From contig JADJRT010000014.1 of NCBI GenBank assembly GCA_016712035.1, positions 1 to 64,000 of the forward strand: DNA of 64,000 bases, given 5' to 3'. The translations under genes and the position numbers were made by a program. Shown here piece after piece: positions 8,098 through 17,606 of this stretch (position 1 is the stretch's first letter; the number at the start of each line of letters is the position of its first letter). The notes under the pieces are model-generated. The model saw only the letters and a program-made list of their open reading frames with translations. It searched no databases and was not told the DNA's origin. This DNA is from Flammeovirgaceae bacterium (GTDB taxonomy: Bacteria > Bacteroidota > Bacteroidia > Cytophagales > Cyclobacteriaceae).

Positions 8098-8877
8098 TTA
8101 TGTGTTTAATCGTATAAATCCACCATCAATGGGATAATCAGTCCCGGTTACAAAAGATGCTTCGTCTGAACATAAGTACAACGCAAGGTTCGCTATTTCT
8201 TCAGGCTTTGCCATGCGACCTATGGGTTGTGTTTTTGCCAACTTTTCAAACATTTCTTCTTCCTTGCCGGGATAGTTTGCTTTGATAAATCCGTCTACAA
8301 AGGGTGTATGCACCCGCCCTGGAGAAATACAGTTGCAACGGATACCTTCATTCACATAGTCCTTGGCAACCGAAAGAGTCATTGATAAAACCGCACCTTT
8401 AGTCATGGAGTAAGCAAAACGTTCATTCAAGCCAAGCCCCGCAGCCACAGAGGCGAGGTTAAGAATCACGCCATGGTGTTGCTTTTTCATGTATGGAATA
8501 GCGGCCAACATTGCATTGTAAACACCTTTAATGTTTACCTGATAAAGTCGATCAAAGTCTATCTCGGAAGTCGTATCTAATTTTCCTATGTGTGAGATAC
8601 CCGCACTGTTAACAAGGATGTCAATCTTTGAGAAATCAGATTCAATCTGATTCATTGTTTGGATCACTTCTGTCTGAATGGAAACGTTGCATGAATACGC
8701 TTTCGCTGAATGATTAGTCTTCAGAATTTCCTTGGCAACGGTATCGATGGCTTCGCTATTAAAATCGAGCAAACAAACTTGCGCTCCTTGTTTTGCAAAT
8801 TGAATAGCGATAGCTCTGCCAATGCCGCTACCGGCCCCTGTAACAACAGCTACTTTTTTGAAAAGATTAAAAAGCAT
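8098..8877 (-). CDS. SDR family oxidoreductase, likely 2-keto-3-deoxy-L-fuconate 4-dehydrogenase
   Basis: A 259-residue classical SDR with VVTGAGSGIGR at the N-terminus, LLDFN after beta-2 (Asp suggesting NAD), NSAG, catalytic Ser in NLASVAAG, and YSMTK as the active-site Tyr/Lys pair; C-terminus YPIDGGF. The overall sequence, including GLGLNERFAYSMTKGAV, resembles the SDRs that oxidise 2-keto-3-deoxy-L-fuconate at C4 in Xanthomonas-type L-fucose catabolism. It is the first catabolic gene of the operon, 19 bases downstream of the TlpA-like gene. Assignment of the exact step is inference from family resemblance and from the FAH-family hydrolase immediately after it. Confidence 0.85.
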   Translation of the reverse strand: MLFNLFKKVAVVTGAGSGIGRAIAIQFAKQGAQVCLLDFNSEAIDTVAKEILKTNHSAKAYSCNVSIQTEVIQTMNQIESDFSKIDILVNSAGISHIGKLDTTSEIDFDRLYQVNIKGVYNAMLAAIPYMKKQHHGVILNLASVAAGLGLNERFAYSMTKGAVLSMTLSVAKDYVNEGIRCNCISPGRVHTPFVDGFIKANYPGKEEEMFEKLAKTQPIGRMAKPEEIANLALYLCSDEASFVTGTDYPIDGGFIRLNT

Positions 8878-8896
8878 TGCTCATAGTTTAAGAAAT

Positions 8897-9484
8897 TTAT
8901 TTGGCAATTAGTTTTCGCAAAAAATCTCTCATTTTAGCAGTGTCGTAATTCCGAGTGCCCACCACCTTCATAGCAATTTTTCCATCCTTATCAATCACAA
9001 AAGTTGTGGGAATAGATGGCACCTGAAGAGGTTCCGCCAAAAAACCGGATGGCATAAAGACGGGGAAGGTGTAGTTATTCTTTTTCACATAACTCTCAAC
9101 CTTGGCCAAAGCGTTGTCTTTATCAATGGATAACATGACAAATTCAATGGGCTCTCCTTTCATTTTATCATATAGTTTTTGAATACCCGGCATTTCAGCC
9201 TTACACGGGCCGCACCAGGTTGCCCAAAGATTAAGAAATACGACTTTACCTTTATATCGCTCAAAGGATATCTTATCTCCTTGCAAATTTTTAATAAGGA
9301 AGGCGTAGTCAAAGTTAGTCTCCGGTGATTTTTCGCTTGGCGGATTTACGTTTAGTACACCCGATTTAATGGCGACCGTTTGTGTTAATTGTGAAACGCC
9401 TCCAAACAAGCCGGTTACCTTCAGTACTCCAATGATGATTATAGCTGTCAACCCTGTTTTAATAAGGCTTAAAAAGATTTTCAT
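8897..9484 (-). CDS. TlpA-family thiol-disulfide oxidoreductase, membrane-anchored
   Basis: A 195-residue protein with one N-terminal membrane segment (about residues 8-26, GLTAIIIIGVLKVTGLFGG) and a periplasmic thioredoxin fold. The redox motif is WATWCGPCKAEMPG and the cis-Pro region is VPSIPTTFVIDKDGKI, both as in TlpA/ResA proteins that keep periplasmic thiols reduced, for example during cytochrome c maturation. It is first in the minus-strand run that goes on into the fucose genes (19-base gap), although a functional link to sugar breakdown is not obvious. The 86-base region between it and the divergent gene at 9571 must hold promoters for both directions. Confidence 0.9.
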   Translation of the reverse strand: MKIFLSLIKTGLTAIIIIGVLKVTGLFGGVSQLTQTVAIKSGVLNVNPPSEKSPETNFDYAFLIKNLQGDKISFERYKGKVVFLNLWATWCGPCKAEMPGIQKLYDKMKGEPIEFVMLSIDKDNALAKVESYVKKNNYTFPVFMPSGFLAEPLQVPSIPTTFVIDKDGKIAMKVVGTRNYDTAKMRDFLRKLIAK

Positions 9485-9570
9485 AAAATGGGTAAATTGG
9501 CTTGGTTATTGAAAAGTGCTTGGTCAAATGTCCCTAATTTTAATAACTTCGAATAATTTTATTGAAGAAA

Positions 9571-11322
9571 ATGTCTAGAAAAGGTTCTTTAATCCTTGCT
9601 TTTCTTTGCTGCAAGTCACATTATCTATGGCTCAAAAAGTCAAATACAAAGATTTGATTGAGTTGTTGAATGCCAAACAGTATGAAATGGCTGAACCATT
9701 TCTGAAGCGATACTTAAAGGAGAATGATGATAATGCCAGCGCCTACCTGTTTATGGGGATTATTTATCAGGAAAAATCACTACAAAACGACTTACTCAAG
9801 CAAACGGAAGCACTGATTCTCAATTTGGATTCAGCCATCTATTTTTATGAGAAGGCTTACCCTATGATCACTGAGAAAGAGATCAAGAAAAATGATGAGA
9901 ACTATCAAATGTATACCCGCAGAGATTTGCGTACGGGTGAGTTCGGCATCAAGCAATCCGATGTACAGTTAGATCTTGAAACACGAACCAAAGCGCTGAA
10001 GGAAAAACAGGCTAAAGTAAAGCCACTAAAGAATCATTTTCTACAATCCGAAAGGTTATATCTCCGGTCGATGGATTTCTTTAAAGCAATTCAGGAAAGA
10101 TTTACCAACGATAAGGAATTATTTCTGCGCTCCGATGATCAGTTACTGGTTGAATTCAATAACCTGACGGCTGTATTTGATTCAAGTCTGGTGGCCTTGA
10201 AGAGTTATAAGTCCATTCTTCAAACATTAGGCAAAACAAATTACAACCAGGAATTAACGCTTTTGGAGATTAAAGACTTTAAAAAGGATGGATTATCTGT
10301 ACCCGATTTTTTAGTTAATGATTTAAAACTCTGGGACTATTCCGGCTGGTCAAAGAAATCATTTGATATTATTCAGAAAGAAATCATTCCGTTACGCCAA
10401 AACCTGATTTCGTATGACATTGAAATTAATAAACTGGGTAAAATGCTAAAAACAGATTCTGTATCTGTTAAGAGCGACTTAACCAAACTGATCGATAAAC
10501 TACTTGTAACCCAATTAAAAAAGTTTGATCCTGATCCACTTCCAGCCGCAGTATTTAATATGAAGGTGGCTGAGTTAGAATATTTTTCTGAATTAATTGT
10601 TAACAAACCCATTCGCGATTCAGCCGATGTTGCTTTGCAAATGACTTGTCTTGAGCAGGAAATAAAATCGGCTAAGAAACTCGACAGCATTGCCTCCCTA
10701 TTGATAAAACGCGATTTTGATACAGAGGCTTTAGACTATAATCATTTTGTAACCAATGCTTACGGAACAGTCGCGGTACTTAAAGCCATGGTAAAGACCA
10801 CCAAAGATTTTGCTCATCGCGAACTAACCAGTAAAGAGAAGATGTGGGAACATACCATGCAATCGCTTAAGTGGGTATTTGCTGTGAAGGATTCTATTCC
10901 CCTTTATTCCGAAGAATCTGAAACCAGACCTTATAAACCTTTAATTTCCAACGATCACTACACCAATTTTATACCATCCCGCCATCCAGAGTTGCCGATA
11001 TTGCTGCAAACTTCCCCGTGGACGCACCGAACTTTAAGTTGAGAAGCTTGCCAATCTTAAAAGCGCTATCGCTTCAAGAGACGGATCAGGTATATTTTGC
11101 TTTGATTTTTTCGAGAGTAAAGTACAAGAAAGTTTTCCGGTTACAGTAGCCAGAGTGAATCGCACCGGTGGCTTGGCGTGGAGTAAAAACTTTAAGTTTG
11201 AGTTCAAGCCCTCAGAACTATTATATTCATCAGCTACTGGCGAGCTCTCGGTTAAGTTGAGTAGCACGACAGGCGAAAGCAAAATTGTAGTGATCGATAA
11301 GCTGGGTAAAAGATTACACTAG
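9571..11322 (+). CDS. exported protein of unknown function with N-terminal TPR-like region (three frame breaks)
   Basis: Reconstructed across three one-base losses. ATG at 9571 followed by MSRKGSLILAFL joins LLQVTLSMAQ if one T is restored in the run at 9605-9607, giving a clean signal peptide cut after AQ. The body (KYKDLIELLNAKQYEMAEP...NDDNASAYLFMG) looks like a tetratricopeptide unit, then a long helical region without known motifs. Near 10985 and 11040 further losses shift the frame; the true C-terminus runs ...VADIAANFPVDAPNFKLEKLANLKS... FKFEFKPSELLYSSATGELSVKL and ends at 11322. I do not recognise the family. It is divergent from the TlpA gene and converges with the M1 peptidase gene 5 bases away. 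Confidence 0.7.
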
Positions 11323-11327
11323 GTTGC

Positions 11328-13177
11328 CTATTTAGTTGAATCTTTGTAAGGACTTAGTTCGGCCACAGTAACTTTATTATTCTTTCTGTTGATATCAGCC
11401 ATCCGTAGACTCGGATCAATTTCAATACTCTCAATTTTATCAACTTTGGTTTGAAGGATAAACGTATAGGTAGGATTTACCCAAGGCCAGGGAGTAAGTT
11501 CTGTCCGCGTTGTTGAATTCTCTTTAGGTTTACTGCCCATCATTTCGTTTAAAGGAATGTAAATCAATTCCTCAATGCCATCTTTGTATTTTACCAGCAG
11601 ATCAATAGGCATTGGAAATTCTTCGACCCGCTGTAGCTCTACCACCGTGTTGCCGTCTTTTTCGACCACAAGATTGATTCCGTAATCAATACGTTTCGTG
11701 GTTTGAATCCAATAGCGATAATACCAATGTAATTGCATGTTTGAAGTTTTTCCATAACCCGAAGGAAATCGTTTGGTTCCGGATGTTTCATCTTCCAGGT
11801 ATTGTAATAGCGTTTCATGCCCGTGTAAAAATTATCTGTGCCCATGATATATTTTAGCTGATGGAGAAAAACAGAACCCATACTATAGGCGGCAGTTCCG
11901 TAGGCGCGGTTCGTATTGAAATGATCGGAGTGTTGACTTGCGGGTTCCTGAAGTCCGCTTGCTACTAAACTAAAATAGCTTTTATAACTTCCTGCATGAT
12001 CCATGGGCTCATTGAATATCGTATTCATGGCTTCTTCGCTGGCAAAGTCTGTAAATCCTTCATCCATCCAGGCGTATAAAGCTTCGTTCGATGCCAATGT
12101 CATTTGATACCAACTATGCGTTACCTCGTGTGCCATCACTCCGTTGAGGCCGGCCTGACTGCCTTCCCCCATAATGAGCGTACACATAGGGTATTCCATA
12201 CCGCCATCGCCACCCTGAATTACAGAATAGGTATCGAAGGGATATTTACCAAAATGTTCATTAAGATGCTGAAAAACTTTAATGGCAACGGGTTGCATGT
12301 TTTTCCAGGTTACAGCTGTTTTCTCATTCTTCTGATGAAAGAAATGGAGCGTGGGGCCGTTCGGGACTTGTTGTATGTCGTGCGAATAATCCGGATCGGC
12401 TGTCCATGCGAAGTCAAGTACATTCTTAGCCTGAAAGTGCCAGGTTAAATTTTCTGAAGATGCTTTTACTATGGACCCAGGTTTTTGATAGCCGTGTCCA
12501 ATACTTTGTGGATTCTGAAGGTTGCCTGTACCAGCAATAACAAATTTTGGATCGATGGTAATCTTGACATCAAAATCGCCCCACACCTGGTGAAATTCGC
12601 GGGCAACATATTGATAAGCATGCCAGCCTTGGTAATCGTATTCCGCTATTTTGGGATACCATTGCGTCATAGAGTAGGCAATTCCTTCTTTATTGTTTCT
12701 ACCTGATCTGCGAATTTGAACAGGAACCTGAGCCTCAAAGATCATGTCAAAGATGGTTTTGCTGTTAGGCAATAGCGGCTTGGCTAGTGTTACTTCCAGA
12801 ATGGTTCCTTCTGTTTTATAACTAAGCGGTTTACTATCTTGCTTAAGCGATTGAATATGTTGAAACCCAATTTCATCATCTTTTAGTTTTGAAATCCGAT
12901 CCATCACTCTACGGTCCGGATCGGGCAGATTTCTGGAGCGAACATCCATCATGCTACCCGGCTGAAACGCATTGAAGTACAGGTGGTAGTAAACTTTGGT
13001 CAGGGTATCGGGCGAGTTATTGTAATAAACCAATTTCTGATCACCGTTTAGCCGGTGCGTTTCCGTGTTCATCTTGATATTCATCGCGTATTCCACCCGT
13101 TGTTGCCAGCGATTATCCTGCCCCAGTGAGTTGATTGAAATAAGAATTGCAATGAAAAATGTAAATTTTGGATTCAT
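11328..13177 (-). CDS. M1 family metallopeptidase, exported (one frame break)
   Basis: About 617 residues with a signal peptide starting at ATG 13177 (MNPKFTFFIAILISINSLGQ); an upstream in-frame ATG at 13225 would spoil the signal. The zinc motif HEVTHSWYQ with the downstream Glu in WMDEGFTDFASEE is HExxHx18E, and GGDGGMEYPMCT is the substrate-binding GxMEN-like region, where Asn is replaced. M1 enzymes remove N-terminal residues from peptides. A lost A in the A-run at 11747-11751 (seen as T on the plus strand) breaks the frame; adding one base joins RVMEK to TSNMQLHWYYRYWIQ. Downstream part is the usual Bacteroidota C-terminal domain. Last gene of the ECF sigma operon. Confidence 0.87.
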
Positions 13178-13243
13178 TTCGATATGATTATTTCTGAAAA
13201 GTATTAAAAGCGCTTTAAGGATCAAATGCTTTTTATGCGAGTA

Positions 13244-14188
13244 TTAAAATTTTATTCTTCTGGAAATACTAGCAGAAAGATAACCGCTATCCGTAAGAGA
13301 AAGGGTTTCGCCCGGAAGCGCTTTGGGAATGTTAAAGGTATAGCTTGCGATAAAAAGTCCAGTCCTTAATAGTAACAGCAAGGGGGCGACAAAGGAGTAG
13401 TTCAAGACTCCAAACTCTGTAGTTGTTTGTTCATAATACAAAGGCAAGCCTCTGCGCAATCGAAAAAGTATTCCTATGTAGGTTTGTGCGTAGGGAATGG
13501 TTTCGGTGATTTGCTCGCTCCCAAACAATACAGAGCACGTAGGGTAGAATGAAAGTCTATCAATTTTACCCCATTTTGTTTTCTCTAAATTGATTATGAG
13601 TGATGGATTTATTCGATGGGCTTGTTTATCGCCAAAATAAAACTGATAGTCTAAACGAAAGGTCAGTAGTTTTACATCGAAGAAATTAGATACACCCAAA
13701 TTGTTGTTATAGGCAATGTACTGGTCTTCTGAGGTATTGGTGTAAATGTACCGACTATACTCAGTCATAAAAGACCACCATCGGGTTGGACTGTTCATAT
13801 ACCCCAGTGTGGCAACAGTAAGGTAGTAGGATGGATCATATTCATCACTCCAATAACCCGTGAGGTCGGCATATAATCCGGTTTTATGATAGTAAGAGAG
13901 GCCGGGAGCCAATCCGAATTGATTAAAGCCAAGTGTTCGGCTGGCAGAAACCACGTTGCTGTTATACCCTAACCGGACAAACATCTGCGATCGGAGTGTC
14001 GGTACAGACAGATTGATCAGGCTGTCCATAAAGGAAAAAAATTGCAGCGAATCATTTGCAATCAATGAGTCTAACTCGGCAATGTAAGGGTCGGAGTATA
14101 ACAATGCAGAATCAGTTTGCTGACTCCGGGCGGAAGTCAAACAAACTGATGAAAGGATCATTCCATACAGAATATTTTTCAGTGACAC
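13244..14188 (-). CDS. putative outer-membrane beta-barrel protein
   Basis: A 314-residue protein with a signal peptide (MSLKNILYGMILSSVCLTSARSQ, cut about residue 22). The remainder is rich in alternating aromatic and polar residues (FGLAPGLSYYHKTGLYADLTGYWSD, split across strands) and ends ...SASISRRIKF, a charged/aromatic terminus of the kind seen on outer-membrane barrels. No catalytic motif is visible and I do not recognise a named family. It lies 9 bases downstream of a Spy-like gene and 66 bases before the M1 peptidase in an operon headed by an ECF sigma factor, suggesting envelope-stress or nutrient-responsive expression. The barrel call is inference. Confidence 0.6.
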   Translation of the reverse strand: MSLKNILYGMILSSVCLTSARSQQTDSALLYSDPYIAELDSLIANDSLQFFSFMDSLINLSVPTLRSQMFVRLGYNSNVVSASRTLGFNQFGLAPGLSYYHKTGLYADLTGYWSDEYDPSYYLTVATLGYMNSPTRWWSFMTEYSRYIYTNTSEDQYIAYNNNLGVSNFFDVKLLTFRLDYQFYFGDKQAHRINPSLIINLEKTKWGKIDRLSFYPTCSVLFGSEQITETIPYAQTYIGILFRLRRGLPLYYEQTTTEFGVLNYSFVAPLLLLLRTGLFIASYTFNIPKALPGETLSLTDSGYLSASISRRIKF

Positions 14189-14197
14189 ATGTGCGCG

Positions 14198-14728
14198 TTA
14201 GTTCCGTTGTTGTTTCAGCCGCTGATTTCGCTCGCGTAAGGTTTCATTTCGCTGTTGCATCATCCTGCGTTGTTGCACCTGTTCAAGAATAAGGCGCTGA
14301 AAATCTCCTTCGGCTTTTCTAAGATTAAGAATTTGTTGTGCAGAGATCACCCGCATTAATCGCTCCGAATACGTCTTTTCAAGATCTAGCTCTCGTTGTT
14401 TAAGGGTAAGCCCTAGTTTTACTAGCTGTTCTTGCTGCGCCTGATCGGGGTTATCTGTTTTGATTTGCTTACGCGCATCAATCATTTCCTGCCTGATTCC
14501 TTTGCGTTGATCTGAAAATTCACGGTATACAGGCCAGAATTTTTCAGCCTGATCCGGAGTTAGACCCAACTTATCTGAGATGTAGGCAATGCGCAGGTTC
14601 TTGATTTTTTCCTGTGCCTTGGGATCTTGCACCACCAAATCTGCATCCGTTGGATCTTGCGCGAATGCACTCAGCGCGCTGATCAGACATAAACACAGGA
14701 CGATTAATTTTTTCATATTGTAATTCAT
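14198..14728 (-). CDS. periplasmic Spy/CpxP-like helical protein
   Basis: A 176-residue exported protein: signal peptide from the second Met (MKKLIVLCLCLISALSAFAQ) and a mature part that is almost all charged helix. The stretch LGLTPDQAEKFWPVYREFSDQRKGIRQEM matches the LTxxQ-type repeat of Spy/CpxP chaperone-like sensors, and the C-terminus is Gln/Arg-rich (QQRRMMQQRNETLRERNQR), likely coiled coil. The ATG at 14728 overlaps the stop of the upstream membrane-anchored gene by one base; an internal ATG at 14716 gives a better signal peptide. In Bacteroidota such genes often follow ECF sigma/anti-sigma pairs and probably report on envelope stress. Confidence 0.75.
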   Translation of the reverse strand: MNYNMKKLIVLCLCLISALSAFAQDPTDADLVVQDPKAQEKIKNLRIAYISDKLGLTPDQAEKFWPVYREFSDQRKGIRQEMIDARKQIKTDNPDQAQQEQLVKLGLTLKQRELDLEKTYSERLMRVISAQQILNLRKAEGDFQRLILEQVQQRRMMQQRNETLRERNQRLKQQRN

Positions 14729-15138
14729 TAAAAATTTTCTGTGCTAAATTCTTCCAATAAGAGATCAAGGTCAGTTTCGCTCACCTCAAATGAGCTAAAG
14801 ACCTTTTCTTCCAATTCATTCAAGTCATCCTCGCTCCAGGTAACAGATTCTGTCAGGTCATCAAAATTCAAGGTCGCATCATCCAGGTAAGCTACAAGTT
14901 GCTCTGTTTGAATGGCTGCTAATTGCTCTTCAATTGTGTTTTGAGATTGCGAGGAATACCAGAAGATGCCAACTACAAGGATTGCAAATATGGGTAGGGC
15001 AAATTTCAGGGTTGGTACAAACCAAGGTGTTGGTTGTGGTTTCGCGACCCGAGCTTGAATAATGCCAGGAAGCTTTTCGAAGTAGCCATCGGGTACTTCA
15101 AAAATATTTTTCTTCGATATGTCTTCCAGTTTTTTCAT
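14728..15138 (-). CDS. putative anti-sigma factor, single-pass membrane protein
   Basis: A 136-residue protein with a cytoplasmic N-terminus (MKKLEDISKKNIFEVPDGYFEKL), one membrane helix (about residues 46-63, FALPIFAILVVGIFWYSS) and an acidic C-terminal tail (DDATLNFDDLTESVTWSEDD). The VPDGYFEKLP motif near the N-terminus is common in Bacteroidota proteins encoded immediately after ECF sigma factors. Its place 36 bases after the ECF sigma gene and the topology suggest that it holds the sigma factor at the membrane. It has no classical zinc-binding anti-sigma motif (HxxxCxxC), so the role is inferred from context. Confidence 0.7.
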   Translation of the reverse strand: MKKLEDISKKNIFEVPDGYFEKLPGIIQARVAKPQPTPWFVPTLKFALPIFAILVVGIFWYSSQSQNTIEEQLAAIQTEQLVAYLDDATLNFDDLTESVTWSEDDLNELEEKVFSSFEVSETDLDLLLEEFSTENF

Positions 15139-15174
15139 TTGTTGTTAAGACTGCTTTTTGAGCCTTGGGTTTAA

Positions 15175-15710
15175 TTATTGAGTAAGATAATCTTCTACTT
15201 TTTTACTGCGTGGTGATAACTGGCCTTCAGGGCCCCAACACTGGTTTTGGTGATCGCAGACATATCCTCGTAAGAGAGCTCGTCAAAATACTTCATGTTG
15301 AATACAAGTCTTTGTTTATCAGGTAGCTTAAGTAGGACCTTTTGAAGTTTTATTTGAATATCCTCACCACTTATGTCCGATGAAGTATCTAACTTGGCTG
15401 ATAGCTCTTTGCCGACATCTTCCAGAGGTAAAAAGAACCGTCTACGTTTCTTGTTCAGGAAGGTGAGACATTCGTTAGTCGCTATTCGATAAATCCAGGT
15501 AAAAAGCTGGGAGTCTTCGCGAAAACTTCCGATATGCTTATGGACTTTTATAAACACCTCTTGGGTTAAATCGTCCGCATCGTCATGGTCGATTACCATT
15601 TTTCGAACGTGCCAATACACGCGTTGCTGGTAGGCTCGCACAAGCAGATTGAATCCATAACTGAGGGTTTCGGGATTTCTGATCTTAAAAAGTAACTCCT
15701 GATCTTCCAA
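15175..15710 (-). CDS. RNA polymerase ECF-type sigma-70 factor
   Basis: About 178 residues with sigma-70 region 2 (WHVRKMVIDHDDADDLTQEVFIKV, containing the DDxxQEVF core-binding motif) and region 4 (LPDKQRLVFNMKYFDELSYEDMS, a helix-turn-helix). Read as is, the frame stops after HHAVKK at 15195; restoring one A in the run at 15199-15204 extends it to ...AVKKVEDYLTQ with the stop at 15175-15177, matching the usual ending of this family. It heads a five-gene minus-strand run (putative anti-sigma, Spy-like protein, outer-membrane protein, M1 peptidase) that it may control. Target promoters cannot be identified here. Confidence 0.9.
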
Positions 15711-15762
15711 GTAGGTCCTTTAATGTTCTTTAGACTCTAAAGATAACGGATGGTTTAATCAA

Positions 15763-16836
15763 CTACGCAAACTCTTCAAACAGATCGACCAGACGCTCGA
15801 AGGTTTCTTTTGAGTGTGTTGGAAAGTTGGCAAACCGCAGCTGATTTTTCTTTTTGCTTCCATAGCCATCGCCCGGATAAAACTGTTGCTTTTGCAGATG
15901 TTTGATAATGCGTTCAGTTTGGTCACCCGTCTCCGCAACGATTACTGTTTGAGAACGCAAAGCAGGTTCCTCAACAAACGGTTTCATCAGCGGATGATTT
16001 GAAAGTGCCTGATAAAGTATAGCGGCTTTATACTCAGTTTCTTTGCGGATAATTTGAATACCTCTTCGAAGTAAATCCTGAACGACTTTTCCAAGTAAAT
16101 AAATCGCTAATGCGTTAGGTGTTTCCGGAGTTTGATTTTTTATGCCATTGGCAAGCAAGGTTGGTAAGTTATGATACGTTCCAATCGAGATCCCTTTTGA
16201 CAAAAGGTGCTCTGCTTTCGTGATACACCTGTCATTAACAACCCAAACGCCTAAACCTGCGGGTAAACCAAAACCCTTTTGTACAGAGAAAAAAACAGAA
16301 TCTATTTTAGTATAGTCAAATTGTGGATAGGGCAGAGATGAAACGGCATCAACCACAATAAGCGAGTCAGGAAATTTAGATTTGAATTGGTTGATAAATG
16401 CTAATGGTAATGAAACCCCAGTACTGGTTTCGTTGTGTGTGAGTGCAATCAACTCAACATCTGATTTTATTTCAACGTTTTGGTCAAAACCTTTTCCTTC
16501 CGCAACTTCTATCTTGTACGGGCTTTTCCCTAATTGAGTTGCTATCTCGTAATATCGTTTTGAGAAAGCGCCATTGACGAAATGTAATGATTGATCAGCG
16601 ACCAGATTCTGAAGGGATCGCTCCCAGATTTCTGTTGCAGAGCCGGTAAAGAAAATGTGAAATTCATCAGGAATGCCCAATAGTGCTTTCAAACCTGAGG
16701 TTGTTTCCTGAAAGATTGTTTCAAATTCTTTACTTCGGTGTGATAGTGATGGCACTCCATCTCGAAAAGCCTGGCGCATGTGACTTTCCACTGTGAAGTA
16801 CAGTTGTGAAGGACCGGGAGTAAAATTTATTTTCAT
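15763..16836 (-). CDS. class V aminotransferase, phosphoserine aminotransferase-like
   Basis: A 357-residue PLP enzyme of the class V fold. The N-terminal INFTPGPSQLYFTV and VPSLSHRSKEFE are typical of the SerC/alanine-glyoxylate group, HNETSTGVSLPL and VVDAVSSLPYP form the cofactor-binding region, and the PLP lysine lies in FFSVQKGFGLPAGLGVWV. SerC transfers an amino group from glutamate to 3-phosphohydroxypyruvate. A fused phosphoserine phosphatase/3-phosphoglycerate dehydrogenase is encoded 770 bases away on the same strand, so all three steps of serine synthesis would be covered by two neighbouring genes. Serine-glyoxylate or serine-pyruvate aminotransferase is a possible alternative. Confidence 0.8.
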   Translation of the reverse strand: MKINFTPGPSQLYFTVESHMRQAFRDGVPSLSHRSKEFETIFQETTSGLKALLGIPDEFHIFFTGSATEIWERSLQNLVADQSLHFVNGAFSKRYYEIATQLGKSPYKIEVAEGKGFDQNVEIKSDVELIALTHNETSTGVSLPLAFINQFKSKFPDSLIVVDAVSSLPYPQFDYTKIDSVFFSVQKGFGLPAGLGVWVVNDRCITKAEHLLSKGISIGTYHNLPTLLANGIKNQTPETPNALAIYLLGKVVQDLLRRGIQIIRKETEYKAAILYQALSNHPLMKPFVEEPALRSQTVIVAETGDQTERIIKHLQKQQFYPGDGYGSKKKNQLRFANFPTHSKETFERLVDLFEEFA

Positions 16837-17047
16837 CTTCTTTATCGATGTGCAAAATAACCTTAAAGGGATGGTCTCTCAAAATGATAACTGGCGTCTA
16901 CAAAAAAATTAGAGAATAATCAATGTTTATATTTTGATATTCGTTTGCCTCTTTTGCTTTATAAAATCCACCTGGATTTGGGACACGTTTGCTGAACCTA
17001 ACATTTATACAATACCGAGTTAAGTTTCAGGACAAAATCAGGCCTCA

Positions 17048-17063
17048 TCCGCCAGCTGGCGGA
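17048..17063. repeat. 16-bp perfect GC-rich palindrome
   Basis: TCCGCCAGCTGGCGGA is its own reverse complement and sits in a GC-rich island, in otherwise AT-rich non-coding DNA between 16837 and 17177. It may belong to a short palindromic (REP-like) family of this genome, or be an operator of the NTF2-like gene at 17178. No second copy was noticed elsewhere in this window. Confidence 0.5.
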
Positions 17064-17177
17064 CCTCGCCCACAAAGCAGGTTAACAGTGGAAGGTTGCG
17101 ACCTGGGAACAGCTCAAATCTTGTCTTTCCTGAGGTTCAGAAACACCTCTCCAAGTGCGGTGGATTTTTGTTTTTTT

Positions 17178-17597
17178 ATGAGACATATTCTAAGCACAGT
17201 TTTATTATGCATATCTGTCTCTTTGCTAGCTCAAAATGAAGAGCAGGCGCTAATGGATTTTGAAAAAAGTATTGAGGCTGCTGTGGTTAATACCGATATT
17301 TCATTTCTGGAATCTGCGTATGCCGAAGACTTTAAATTCAAGCATGGTACGGGTCAGCGATCTACCAAAGAAAGTTGGCTTAAAGATGTTGCGAATAACA
17401 AAGGTAAATTCATATCCAGAAAAGTCGATGCTTCCGAAGCAGAACTTCATGATAACATCGGTATAACGGAAGGTTCCATTACAGTAACCCGGCTAAACGG
17501 ATCGTATACAATTCGTTATATAAGGGCTTATCGTAAAAAGGGAAGTACGTGGGAGTTATTTATGCACCGAACTGTAGAAGAAACCCATAACAACTAA
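17178..17597 (+). CDS. exported NTF2-like/DUF4440-type protein
   Basis: A 139-residue protein; ATG 17178 is chosen because it opens a good signal peptide (MRHILSTVLLCISVSLLAQ). Upstream in-frame codons back to 16989 translate into a GC-rich, non-protein-like stretch. The mature part (EEQALMDFEKSIEAAVVNTDISFLESAYAEDFKFKHG... split) fits the cone-shaped NTF2/SnoaL fold as in DUF4440 proteins, with the typical ...SITVTRLNGSYTIRYIRAYR strands and a closing WELFMHRTVE. Such proteins bind small hydrophobic ligands or act as isomerases; none is identifiable here. It converges with the SerB-SerA gene 9 bases away. Confidence 0.78.
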   Translation: MRHILSTVLLCISVSLLAQNEEQALMDFEKSIEAAVVNTDISFLESAYAEDFKFKHGTGQRSTKESWLKDVANNKGKFISRKVDASEAELHDNIGITEGSITVTRLNGSYTIRYIRAYRKKGSTWELFMHRTVEETHNN

Positions 17598-17606
17598 GTC
17601 TTCATT

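Noticed and set aside
11034..11282. Minus-strand frame over the end of the 9571-11322 gene
   Set aside because: The plus-strand frame continues the upstream protein after repair of one-base losses; the antisense frame has no recognisable features.
16989..17177. Longer N-terminus of the NTF2-like protein
   Set aside because: The added residues come from a GC-rich palindrome-containing spacer and would precede a normal signal peptide.
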